Source of the DNA: an uncultured Pelagimonas sp.
GTDB lineage: Bacteria; Pseudomonadota; Alphaproteobacteria; Rhodobacterales; Rhodobacteraceae
DNA length: 64,000 nucleotides
Reading direction: 5' to 3'
Assembly (NCBI GenBank): GCA_947497905.1
Contig: CANMIH010000001.1
Span: 1 to 64,000 of the forward strand
Positions within the stretch are counted from its first letter, which is position 1. Each line of letters begins with the position of its first letter. Shown here one piece after another: positions 1-8,289 of this stretch. The notes below the pieces were generated by a model. It was not told where the DNA came from and did no database searches. It worked only from the letters and a program-made list of their open reading frames with translations. The translations under genes were made by a program, and so were the position numbers.

Positions 1-75
1 ACCGATAGCTCAGCTGGATAGAGTACTTGACTACGAATCAAGGGGTCGGGGGTTCGAATCCTCCTCGGTCCGCCA
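1..75 (+). tRNA. tRNA-Arg (ACG anticodon), 5' end cut by window edge
   Basis: Cloverleaf sequence identical to the complete copy at 227-303 but missing its first two G residues because the window starts inside the gene. The anticodon stem CTTGA/TCAAG encloses the loop CTACGAA, giving anticodon ACG, so it reads CGN arginine codons after A34 is deaminated to inosine. The T-arm GGGTTCGAATCC and an encoded 3' CCA are present. TadA, the enzyme that makes this inosine, is encoded at 19327-19782. Confidence 0.95.
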
Positions 76-81
76 GCATAC

Positions 82-119
82 AAAAGCCGCGTTCAGCCCT
101 TTGGCTGGCGCGGCTTTTT
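82..119 (+). terminator. intrinsic terminator of first tRNA-Arg
   Basis: An inverted repeat (AAAAGCCGCG ... CGCGGCTTTTT) with a GC-rich stem, followed directly by a T run, seven bases after the tRNA CCA end. It is a standard rho-independent terminator for the single-gene tRNA transcript. Confidence 0.85.
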
Positions 120-226
120 GCGTTTTGGGTGCGAATTTCGAGATCTGAGCTATGCAAAAAATAGTGGGCAGAAATGTGCTTTTTCGGTTTGCACCTCTCA
201 GACACATCCGTTAGACAGCCCCTCAC

Positions 227-303
227 GGACCGATAGCTCAGCTGGATAGAGTACTTGACTACGAATCAAGGGGTCGGGGGTTCGAATCCTCCTCGGTCCG
301 CCA
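227..303 (+). tRNA. tRNA-Arg (ACG anticodon), second copy
   Basis: Complete 77-nt tRNA. The acceptor stem GGACCGA pairs with TCGGTCC, followed by discriminator G and an encoded CCA. The D-arm, the anticodon loop CTACGAA and the T-loop TTCGAAT are all present. Where both are visible it is identical to the copy at 1-75, while the DNA between and after the copies has diverged. This suggests an old tandem duplication with the tRNA body held constant by selection or gene conversion. Confidence 0.97.
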
Positions 304-311
304 GCTTTCAC

Positions 312-349
312 AAAAGCCGCGCTTCGCCTGTCTGGCAAGTGCGGCTTTT
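312..349 (+). terminator. intrinsic terminator of second tRNA-Arg
   Basis: An AAAAGCCGC ... GCGGCTTTT inverted repeat, similar to but not identical with the terminator after the first tRNA copy. It starts nine bases after the CCA end. Confidence 0.8.
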
Positions 350-450
350 GCTATTTCGACTCGACGTCACACACGTGTGACATGGTGTTGCTAGGCAGGG
401 TTTGACTGTTGCCGCAGGTGTCGCTGAGACAAAAGGAGCAGATCGCAGCT

Positions 451-909
451 ATGGTAGCGGTTGGTGAGCAGATTGCAGCGCTGCCCATTCAATGGGACGC
501 TAAGGGACGGATGAAAATTCTGATGGTGACCTCGCGTGGGACAAAGCGCTGGGTCATGCCTAAGGGCTGGGAGATGGACAATACCAAGCCCTGGGATGCC
601 GCTGCGATCGAGGCCATGGAGGAAGCGGGCGCCAGAGGTACCATCAGTTCGGAAGTTTTGGGCACCTACCGGTACTTGAAGGTCCGCGACAACGGCAAAT
701 TGGTGCCCTGTCTGGTGCGCGTCTACCCCATGTTGGTGGAAGAGCTAAAGCGCGACTGGAAAGAGCGTGGGCAGCGGACACGGAAATGGTTTAGCCCGAA
801 AACTGCGTCGAAATTGGTGGTTGAAGAAGAGCTATCTGAGCTTCTTCTCTCACTCCATAAAAAGCCACATAAACAGCCGATTATTCGAGACCTTATGAAG
901 TCGACCTGA
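451..909 (+). CDS. NUDIX hydrolase
   Basis: Predicted 152-residue cytoplasmic NUDIX-fold pyrophosphohydrolase, acting on a nucleoside-diphosphate-linked or polyphosphate substrate. The fold is shown by the strand LMVTSRGTKRWVMPKGW followed by a Nudix-box region ending EAMEEAGA. The usual REuxEExGu is modified: Arg before the first catalytic Glu is Ile (IEAMEEAGA), while the three metal-binding acidic residues remain. The ATG at 451 is preferred because AAGGAG lies at 433-438. In-frame TTG 409 and GTG 418 lie upstream but have no Shine-Dalgarno. It is monocistronic, between the tRNA pair and the adhesin operon. Substrate cannot be told from sequence. Confidence 0.85.
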   Translation: MVAVGEQIAALPIQWDAKGRMKILMVTSRGTKRWVMPKGWEMDNTKPWDAAAIEAMEEAGARGTISSEVLGTYRYLKVRDNGKLVPCLVRVYPMLVEELKRDWKERGQRTRKWFSPKTASKLVVEEELSELLLSLHKKPHKQPIIRDLMKST

Positions 910-973
910 AGGCTTGCCGCCAAATTGGTCAATGCAGGCGACCTATGAATGCAGTTTTTTGGTGGTTCGGGCT

Positions 974-1164
974 GGCAAATTTGCCCCGAATTAATCCCTT
1001 CCTGCCGCAAATTTGCCACATTCCCCGCAGGTTTCGGCTCTACCTGGCGCTGCTTAGCGGTAATTCCCCGCTACTTTAGAAATTCAAACTGGTGAATAAG
1101 GCGGAATTCCGCTAAATCTGCGGTTAGAGCAAAAAAAGGCCGTCACATAAAAAAGACGACGGCC
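974..1164 (+). promoter_or_regulatory. palindrome-rich control region upstream of the adhesin gene
   Basis: The 277-base gap before the adhesin holds no gene. It carries several dyads: GGCAAATTTGCC at 974-985, GCAAATTTGC at 1007-1016 (centres 32 bp apart), the perfect 12-mer GCGGAATTCCGC at 1101-1112, and a GGCCGTC/GACGGCC hairpin at 1138-1164 in the likely 5' leader. Tandem GCCGCA/GCCACA half-sites at 1004 and 1015 are 11 bp apart. No binding protein can be named. The clustering suggests that adhesin production is tightly regulated. Confidence 0.45.
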
Positions 1165-1186
1165 ACAGAGGTAGAGCGGTATAGTC

Positions 1187-4100
1187 ATGAGCGCGATTGA
1201 TTTCGTGATCCGTACCCGTGCGGGTACGATCCAACATGGTAGTGTAGGCGGCAATGACGAGTCCTTTTTGGTCTCGGCGGGTGCAAGCAACGATATTTCC
1301 CTGAACATTCGGCAGTCAGATCTGCGTGGATATGACCGGGCAGCGGATGACCTATTGATCACGCTGGCGGACGGCCGAGTGATTGTCCTTGAGGGATACT
1401 TCACCAGCGATGAAAATCGCCTGTTCCTCAGTGCCGAAGGCACGCTGAACGAGGTCACCTTTGTACAAGGCGACGGTGGCGCGCTCTTTGCCCAGTACGG
1501 TCCAACTGAGACCTGGGGCAAATGGAGCCCTTCCGACGATCTGATCTTTGTGAATGACCCTCAGGTCGCACTGGATGCGGGGATTCCGTACAACGGTGAA
1601 GAAGAAGAAGTGAGCATGCTGGCCGCAGCGGGTCTGCTTGGGGCCGGTGGCCTTGGTGCAGGGGCCGCAGTGGGTGCCGCAGCGCTTGGCGGGGCTGCAA
1701 TTATTGGCGGTGGTGGAGGCGGCGGCGGTGGCAGCACAGCGCCAACCGTCGACAACCCTGATGGGGACCACAAGATCAACGGGGAAAGCTCTGCGCCTAG
1801 CATCGATGTTACCGGGACCTCGGTTCCCGGCGCTGAAGTTGTTGTGACGATTGGCGGTAAGACCGTCACCACAACCACCGGCGACGACGGCAAATGGAGC
1901 GTCACCTTCACCGGAGGAGATTTCCCGGATGATGGCGACTATGACAATGTTGCTGTCAAAGTAACCGATCCGGATGGGACCGTGACGGATCTTGATGGGC
2001 CGTCCTTCGAAATCGATACGGTTGCGCCTCCCATCAGCGCCACCAACGGGGCGGTGTCGACTGGTGATCTGTTCAATGAAACCGCGCACTCCGGTGGTGG
2101 TGTTACACTGTCGGGCACTGGCGAAGTTGGTGCGACAGTCACAGTCACCATTGACGGTCACAGCCAAACCACGACCATCGGTGGAAATGGTGAGTGGAGC
2201 TTTACTTTCGACGCCACTGTCTTGCCTGCGGGTGAATACACGCGGGATGTCGTGATCACGGCTGAAGATGGTTTTGGTAATACCACTACCCTGAACGAGC
2301 AGATCCAGATCGACACGGTGAATGAAGTTGCGTTGAGCAACGCACCTCTCACTGGCGACGACATTCTGAACGCCGCAGAGGTGAGCGCTGGCCTGACATT
2401 GACCGGCACCGGGCAGTCGGGGTCGACCGTATCGGTTGTAATCGAAGGTGTGACCAAAACTGCGACCGTTGCAGGGGACGGAACCTGGAGCGTGAGCTAT
2501 GGTTCAGCAGACCTGACCACGGGAACCTATCAGACCACAGCGCAGGTTACATCGACCGACCCGGCGGGCAACGTCGTCACAACGTCGCATACCTTTGATG
2601 TTGATACTGAAATCAACCTGACCGTGAACACAGCCGGCGTTGAAGGCGATGGAACCATCAACAACGCGGAACGCGCAGACGGGGCAACCCTGACCGGCAC
2701 CGCAGATGCGGGCGCAACGGTTGAGATCACCATCGGATCAACGGTGTTGACCACGACGGCTGCGAGCAATGGCGCCTGGAGTGTGGATATTCCCGCCTCC
2801 TCCATCCCAACCGGTGAAACCACGCTGAACTTTACCGCGAAGGCGACAGATCAGGTTGGCAACGTTGAAACCACAACCGGATCAATTGATGTCGACACCC
2901 TAGTGACCAACTTTGGCTTCACCTCGCAGGCCGGTGGCGATGGCACAGTGAATGCACAAGAGGCCGCACAGGGTATTTCTCTGACCGGGACAACCGAACC
3001 GGGTGGCACTGTGGTTCTGACCCTTGGCGGTGCAACTGTGAACGCAGTTGTTGCCCCCAATGGCAGCTGGACCGCGAATTTCACCTCGGCTCAGGTGCCC
3101 GCGGATGGCACAACAACTTTGACCGCGGTTTCCACCGATCAGGCGGGCAACTCAGAAACCATCACCCAACAGGTGACCATCGACACCACCGCAGGGACAT
3201 TGACCATCAGCCCCAATCCGGTTGAAGGCGATGATCTTGTGAACGCTGCAGAGGCTGCGGATGGTGTGGTCCTCACCGGGACATCGGATCCGGGTCAGAT
3301 GGTGACGGTCACCATGAATGGTGTGTCTCATACAGTGCAAACAGCGGCGAACGGTGTATGGACCGCTCCTTTTGCGGCACATGAGATCGCTTCTGGCACC
3401 TATGACGCTCAGATCACGGCAACTATCACGGATAGCGCTGGCAACACGTTGCAGCGCACCGATATGGTCAAAGTTGACACTGAAGTTGTGAACTTCGGGG
3501 TGAGCACAAACCCCGTTGAAGGTGACAATGTCATCAACGAGATCGAAGCGCAGAATGGCTTTGAGCTGACCGGGACCACCGAACCCGGCGGCCAGGTTTC
3601 TGTGACGTTTGAGGGGCATGTCGTTCAGGCGGTTGTGGATGCACAGGGCAATTGGACCGCCCAATTTGGTGCGGCCACCGTGCCTGTGCGCGAACTGCCC
3701 ACACCTTCGCAGATCACAATCGACACCACCGATGCGGCGGGCAACACAACCCAGACCACAACCTCGGTCACGGTTGATACGCGTGTTCAGAAATTGAACA
3801 TGTCCTCCGACCCGGTCACAGCAGACAATGTTGTGAACGTCGAAGAGGCGGCGAATGGGTTTGAGCTGACAGGTCAGGTCGAGGCGGGGGCAACCGTTGT
3901 TGTCACACTCAATGGCATTGCCCATACCGCAACCGTCAATCAAAATGGTGGCTGGACCGTTGATATCCCATCAACATCGATCCCGGCGAACATGGACGGC
4001 AATCTACCTGTGACTGTCACGGCCACGGACCCGGCTGGAAATGTGCGGACAACCAGTGAATCGGTGACAATTGATACTCAGGTGCCGGATACGCTGAGCT

Positions 4101-4660
4101 GGGAAGGCTATGGTCGCGACGGCAGCGGTGTTGACCTGATCCGCACCGAGATTACATCGGACCGTGTCTATCTGGGTAACCTGGTGGACGGAGCAGGTGG
4201 CCCTTCGGTGGTTGATGTGAACATCGACAACGAAGTCAACGTCGGAAACCAGACCTATATGGAGCTGACCGGATCCGTACCGGATGGAAGCCATCTTGTG
4301 CTGGCGACAACAGATGCGGCAGGGAACACCTCGGGCGCCTACCTTGTCACCGATGATCCGGCGACAAACACCGTCAGAATGTCGGATGATATTGCCACGA
4401 CGCTGAACCAGTACAATGTCGACACCATCGATCTGCAATTTGCAGAAGATGCTGAACTGACAATCACCGAAGCGCAGATCAAGGCGCTGTCGGACACAAC
4501 GGATACTGTTGTTGTGCATGGTGGTGCAGACGATCAGGTTACCATCAGTGGGGCTCAGGCCAATGGTCAACAAACTGAAGATGGCACAACCTACAATGTC
4601 TTTACACTGGGCGACGCAACTGTTCTGGTAGAGGAAGACATCACAAACGTGGTCATCTGA
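1187..4660 (+). CDS. large Ig-like repeat adhesin, type I secretion substrate (BapA-like)
   Basis: A 1157-residue predicted surface adhesin. Residues 1-140 resemble the BapA-prefix retention domain. They are followed by an Ala/Gly-rich stretch with AAAG at 146-149 and a nine-Gly hinge near 174-182. Eight bacterial Ig-like repeats of about 98 residues follow (about 184-965), each closing on a D-T linker such as VDT or IDT and rich in Thr, Gly and Asp. The last 190 residues end with LTITEAQIKALSDT, a GGADD segment and EDITNVVI. This resembles the C-terminal domain of type I secreted adhesins, although no GGxGxD RTX nonapeptides are visible. The exporter genes follow directly. There is no Sec signal peptide, as expected for type I export. 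The Shine-Dalgarno is weak (AGAGG, long spacing). Confidence 0.88.
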   Translation: MSAIDFVIRTRAGTIQHGSVGGNDESFLVSAGASNDISLNIRQSDLRGYDRAADDLLITLADGRVIVLEGYFTSDENRLFLSAEGTLNEVTFVQGDGGALFAQYGPTETWGKWSPSDDLIFVNDPQVALDAGIPYNGEEEEVSMLAAAGLLGAGGLGAGAAVGAAALGGAAIIGGGGGGGGGSTAPTVDNPDGDHKINGESSAPSIDVTGTSVPGAEVVVTIGGKTVTTTTGDDGKWSVTFTGGDFPDDGDYDNVAVKVTDPDGTVTDLDGPSFEIDTVAPPISATNGAVSTGDLFNETAHSGGGVTLSGTGEVGATVTVTIDGHSQTTTIGGNGEWSFTFDATVLPAGEYTRDVVITAEDGFGNTTTLNEQIQIDTVNEVALSNAPLTGDDILNAAEVSAGLTLTGTGQSGSTVSVVIEGVTKTATVAGDGTWSVSYGSADLTTGTYQTTAQVTSTDPAGNVVTTSHTFDVDTEINLTVNTAGVEGDGTINNAERADGATLTGTADAGATVEITIGSTVLTTTAASNGAWSVDIPASSIPTGETTLNFTAKATDQVGNVETTTGSIDVDTLVTNFGFTSQAGGDGTVNAQEAAQGISLTGTTEPGGTVVLTLGGATVNAVVAPNGSWTANFTSAQVPADGTTTLTAVSTDQAGNSETITQQVTIDTTAGTLTISPNPVEGDDLVNAAEAADGVVLTGTSDPGQMVTVTMNGVSHTVQTAANGVWTAPFAAHEIASGTYDAQITATITDSAGNTLQRTDMVKVDTEVVNFGVSTNPVEGDNVINEIEAQNGFELTGTTEPGGQVSVTFEGHVVQAVVDAQGNWTAQFGAATVPVRELPTPSQITIDTTDAAGNTTQTTTSVTVDTRVQKLNMSSDPVTADNVVNVEEAANGFELTGQVEAGATVVVTLNGIAHTATVNQNGGWTVDIPSTSIPANMDGNLPVTVTATDPAGNVRTTSESVTIDTQVPDTLSWEGYGRDGSGVDLIRTEITSDRVYLGNLVDGAGGPSVVDVNIDNEVNVGNQTYMELTGSVPDGSHLVLATTDAAGNTSGAYLVTDDPATNTVRMSDDIATTLNQYNVDTIDLQFAEDAELTITEAQIKALSDTTDTVVVHGGADDQVTISGAQANGQQTEDGTTYNVFTLGDATVLVEEDITNVVI

Positions 4661-4688
4661 CCTGCGCGCGTGACATATGACGTTTGGA

Positions 4689-4707
4689 GGCCCGGCTGAA
4701 CCGGGCC
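4689..4707 (+). other. intercistronic hairpin between adhesin and exporter genes
   Basis: A perfect 7-bp stem GGCCCGG/CCGGGCC with a CTGAA loop in the 90-base gap between adhesin and TolC-like gene. No T run follows, so it is not a full terminator. It could stabilise the adhesin mRNA 3' end or lower exporter expression relative to the abundant substrate. Confidence 0.55.
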
Positions 4708-4750
4708 CCAAATCCCGAAAAACAACAATCGCGCCGATACGGGGGCACGA

Positions 4751-6070
4751 ATGACATTGAGCAGGCGGAGCCTGGGCATGCTGATCGCAGTGATCGTGTT
4801 GCCTGGCTGTATGAATGATATGGGCGACGGCATTGTGTCTCGCTTCAAAGGGGCAACACCATTTGCAGTGACGGCCTCCGACGATGGCGCGCAGCCCGCA
4901 GTTGCGCGAACCTCAGATGCATCCGACATCATCGCGGCGCTTCAGTCCCGAACTTCTGTTTTGATCCCGGGCACCCCTTACAGCCAGATTGCTCAGGCGG
5001 TGATCGCGTCTGATGCGCGGGTGGCTGAGGCGGAACTGCGCGTTGCACGGCTACGGGCCGAGGCGGCGCAGAAAAACTGGCTGCCGACGATTGGGCCGAG
5101 CATCTCTTTGACATCTTTGGGCGATTTCGTGGCCGATTTGGTGGTCAATCAGGTGCTGTTTGACAATGGCCGCAAAGTTGCTGAACGCGATCTGGCCAAA
5201 GCAGATGTTGAAATTGCCGCCGTCAATCTTGTGGATGATGGCAACACGCGGGTCTATGAGGCGCTGACGCTGTATCTCCGCTCTGAAGAAAACCGCCAGC
5301 GTGCGGCGCAACTTGCCAGCGCAATCCGCGATATGAACCACTTTGAGTGGGTGATGAATGAGCGGGTCAAAGGCGGAGTTTCTGACCGCTCGGATCTCAA
5401 CATCATTCGCCAAAAGCTGGCGTCCATGCGTGCGCGCGAAAGCGAAGCAAATGAGACAGTCGCCACCGCCATGGCTGAACTCAATGCAATGTCGAGCATT
5501 CCGCTGAACAATCTGCGCGGCATTGGCGGGTTGCAGGAGGTTGTCTCCGGTGAGGCGCTGGGCGTGATCCGGGCGCGGGCGGAGCGTGACCAGGCCATTG
5601 CGCAGGCGAAAATTGCCCGGGCCAGCCATCTTCCCGGATTGGCAGCGACCGGGTCCGTTGGTCAAAGCAAACCAAAGGTTGGGTTGGAAGTGACCACGGA
5701 TCAGCTGTTTGGTCTCGGATCCATGGCGCAGTTGGAAGCGATCGATGCGACCAAAGAGACCGCTGACCGCAAAGTGGATGAAGCCCATGAAGATGCGGCA
5801 CGTGAGATCGCATCACAGACCCGTAAGTTCGAAGCCTACCGCCGCCAGTCGATAGAAGCTGAGGCTTTGACCACACAGGCCAGCCGCAATCTGGATCTGT
5901 TTCAGGCGCAATATGAGGGCGGGCAGCGTCAGGTGATGGATGTGGTTGGCGTCTATGAAACCTATGCGCGTGCGGTCGAGAATGAGATTGATCTGAAATA
6001 CAAAGCCGCCCGCGCCGAGCTTGAACTGGCGCGACTGCGCGGGGCTTTGGCCGAAGGGGCACAGATTTGA
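4751..6070 (+). CDS. TolC-family outer membrane lipoprotein of the type I secretion system
   Basis: A 439-residue outer membrane channel subunit. The N-terminus is a lipoprotein signal with lipobox LPGC (Cys20), which not all TolC-type type I channels have. The mature part is dominated by long Ala/Glu/Arg-rich helices in two halves, for example AEAELRVARLRAEAAQKNW and the late helix KAARAELELARLRGALAEG, the pattern of OEP/TolC barrels with periplasmic helical tunnels. It lies second in the adhesin operon and overlaps the ABC gene by four bases. It presumably forms the exit duct for the upstream adhesin. Confidence 0.88.
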   Translation: MTLSRRSLGMLIAVIVLPGCMNDMGDGIVSRFKGATPFAVTASDDGAQPAVARTSDASDIIAALQSRTSVLIPGTPYSQIAQAVIASDARVAEAELRVARLRAEAAQKNWLPTIGPSISLTSLGDFVADLVVNQVLFDNGRKVAERDLAKADVEIAAVNLVDDGNTRVYEALTLYLRSEENRQRAAQLASAIRDMNHFEWVMNERVKGGVSDRSDLNIIRQKLASMRARESEANETVATAMAELNAMSSIPLNNLRGIGGLQEVVSGEALGVIRARAERDQAIAQAKIARASHLPGLAATGSVGQSKPKVGLEVTTDQLFGLGSMAQLEAIDATKETADRKVDEAHEDAAREIASQTRKFEAYRRQSIEAEALTTQASRNLDLFQAQYEGGQRQVMDVVGVYETYARAVENEIDLKYKAARAELELARLRGALAEGAQI

Positions 6071-8289
6071 GCACGGATAAGATCATCCGCCTGGCCGATC
6101 GCGCCCGCGACGCCATGCTGCGGGTGGTGCCCAGCTCTGGTTTGCCTGCCTCTGTTCTTCGCAGAGCGCCCCGTCACAGTGACCGTGCGAAACATCGTGC
6201 CGAGCTTATCAAAGTATATGCAGCGCGGCTTGGGGCCGAAGTGCGGGACACGGATGTCCTTGAAAGCCTCACCCAAAATGCCGGGTGTGATGACAGCTAT
6301 GACAGCTTTGCGCTGAAACAGGCTGTTGAGGCGGCTCAGCTCACTGCCCACGAGCTCGAACCGGATAGCCTTGTACCTGAGCTCTGGCCGGCGCTGGCCT
6401 TGATGAACAATGGGCAGGTCTTGCTTGTGCTGCGTCAGGAAGGGTCAACGCTGATCCTGTATGACGAGGACAGCAACGACCGACGCACCGAAGTTTCGAT
6501 CTATGAATTTGGCCCCTATTTTACCGGACAGTTGATTCAGGCCGAGGCCCCCCCGATCGCTTTCGCCGAACCCAAATCGGCTAGCCAAGAAGACGGGCAT
6601 TGGTTCTGGGGGCAATTCTATCGCTTTTCCCGCTACTTTGGCGAAGTGGCCTTGGGATCATTTGTTGCAAACCTCTTGGCTGTTTCAGTCGCCCTGTTTT
6701 CGTTGCAGGTGTATGACCGCGTGATCCCGCACCAATCCGAAGCGACGCTTTGGGTTCTGGCTGCAGGTGCGATGGTGGCCTTGCTACTCGAAGCGTTCCT
6801 CAAAGTGGCCCGAGCCCAGCTTTTGGACGGGGCAGGGCGTCAGATTGAACTAAATGTGCAGGGGCTTCTGATGTCGCGCCTGCTGGGCATGCGGTCTGAC
6901 CTTCCGGGGCGGACACCGTCACTGCTGTTTTCCTCGATGCGTGAGTTTGGCTCGGTGCGCGAGTTTTTCACCGCATCAACAGTCGGTGCCTTGGCTGACA
7001 TCCCTTTTATCTTCGTTTTCCTGTTCTTGGTCTGGTCTATTGCCGGGTCAGTTGTTGGGGTGTTGATTCTTGGTGGCATTCTGATGGTTGTGCCGGGGTT
7101 CTTTTTGCAAAAGCGGATGATCCGCCTCACGAAAGAAGCGCAAGGCGCCTCTGCGCGGCAGTCTCGGTTGCTGCAAGAAGTTGTCGTTGAGCTTGACACC
7201 ATCAAGACCCAGCGCGCCGAAGATCGTTTTGCCCGTCATTGGGAAGAGTTGACCGCACTGCAGGCCCTGAAAAGTAGTGAACAGCGTCGCCTGTCCTCCA
7301 TCCTGACCTTCTGGAGCCAGGGCACCCAGCAGGCGACCTATGTCGCGGCGGTGATCACGGGCACATATCTAGTGTTTGCGGGTGAATTCACCGTTGGTTC
7401 GATTATCGCCGTCGGGATCCTGTGTTCGCGGACTCTTGCGCCATTGACCCAGTTGTCCGGTATTCTTGCCCGTTGGGGCAATGTGAAGGGGGCGTTGGAC
7501 GGGTTGGATGGGCTTGCGCATGTCGCACAGGATCGGTCGGCGGCCCGGAGTTACCTGCGCCGTGACACCCTTGAAGGTAAATATGAGCTGATGGGGGCAG
7601 GATATCGCTATGACCCAGAGGCCGCCGCGGTGCTGCATCTTCAGCAGTTGATGATCCAGCCGGGGCAGGTTGTGGCCGTTCTCGGGGCCAATGGGTCAGG
7701 CAAATCCACGCTGCTTAAAATGTTGACCGGTCTCTATGCGCCGACCGAAGGCAAGTTACTGATCGATGGCACCGAGATGTCCCAGATCGACCCGCGCGAT
7801 TTACGCCGCTGTATCGGGTATCTCGGTCAAGATGTGCGGCTGTTTCACGGCACGCTTCGCGACAACTTGAACCTGACGATGATGGAGCGGGATGATGATC
7901 GCCTATATGAGGCGCTTGATTTCGCTGGTCTGGGTCAGTTCGTCAAATCACACCCCAAGGGGTTGGATCTTGAGATTAGAGATGGCGGTGAAGGGATGTC
8001 CGTGGGTCAACGTCAAAGCATCGGCTGGGCACGTCTGTGGTTGCAGGACCCAGATATCTGCCTGCTTGATGAACCGACGGCTGCGCTTGATCAGACCTTG
8101 GAGAAAACTCTGATTTCACGGTTGGAGACCTGGTTGCAGGGTCGTACAGCAGTGATTGCAACGCACCGCGTGCCGATTTTGCAATTGGCAAGCCGGACGC
8201 TTATCTTGGCCAATGGTCGAATGGCGATTGACGGTCCGCGCGATCAGGTTCTGGATCACCTGCGCACAACTCAGACCGGAGCTGCGTAA
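6067..8289 (+). CDS. type I secretion ABC transporter (permease/ATPase)
   Basis: A 740-residue inner membrane exporter. An N-terminal region of about 170 residues occupies the place of a C39 peptidase but has no visible catalytic Cys motif, so it is probably a peptidase-like docking domain, as in HlyB or LapB. Transmembrane helices fall at about residues 195-440. The nucleotide-binding domain has Walker A GANGSGKST (about 540-548), signature MSVGQRQS (about 644) and Walker B CLLDEP. Translation starts at a TTG inside the TolC stop overlap, so the genes are coupled. It powers export of the adhesin with the flanking adaptor and channel. Confidence 0.92.
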   Translation: MSTDKIIRLADRARDAMLRVVPSSGLPASVLRRAPRHSDRAKHRAELIKVYAARLGAEVRDTDVLESLTQNAGCDDSYDSFALKQAVEAAQLTAHELEPDSLVPELWPALALMNNGQVLLVLRQEGSTLILYDEDSNDRRTEVSIYEFGPYFTGQLIQAEAPPIAFAEPKSASQEDGHWFWGQFYRFSRYFGEVALGSFVANLLAVSVALFSLQVYDRVIPHQSEATLWVLAAGAMVALLLEAFLKVARAQLLDGAGRQIELNVQGLLMSRLLGMRSDLPGRTPSLLFSSMREFGSVREFFTASTVGALADIPFIFVFLFLVWSIAGSVVGVLILGGILMVVPGFFLQKRMIRLTKEAQGASARQSRLLQEVVVELDTIKTQRAEDRFARHWEELTALQALKSSEQRRLSSILTFWSQGTQQATYVAAVITGTYLVFAGEFTVGSIIAVGILCSRTLAPLTQLSGILARWGNVKGALDGLDGLAHVAQDRSAARSYLRRDTLEGKYELMGAGYRYDPEAAAVLHLQQLMIQPGQVVAVLGANGSGKSTLLKMLTGLYAPTEGKLLIDGTEMSQIDPRDLRRCIGYLGQDVRLFHGTLRDNLNLTMMERDDDRLYEALDFAGLGQFVKSHPKGLDLEIRDGGEGMSVGQRQSIGWARLWLQDPDICLLDEPTAALDQTLEKTLISRLETWLQGRTAVIATHRVPILQLASRTLILANGRMAIDGPRDQVLDHLRTTQTGAA

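Noticed and set aside
38-226. 62-codon minus-strand frame ending in GGFEPPTP
   Set aside because: It is the well-known artefact of translating a tRNA gene backwards; the C-terminus lies antisense to the T-arm and anticodon region of tRNA-Arg.
1705-1740. G-rich tract as a possible G-quadruplex regulatory element
   Set aside because: It encodes the Gly hinge of the adhesin in frame, which explains the composition.
1730-4090. Periodic repeats of about 295 bp considered as CRISPR or satellite DNA
   Set aside because: The period equals the length of one Ig-like domain, the copies are diverged and in frame, and there are no short identical repeats with unique spacers.
1352-4711. Several long minus-strand frames (up to 271 codons) across the adhesin gene
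   Set aside because: They are shadows of a repetitive, codon-biased coding sequence. They repeat with the Ig-domain period and have no ribosome binding sites or recognisable domains.
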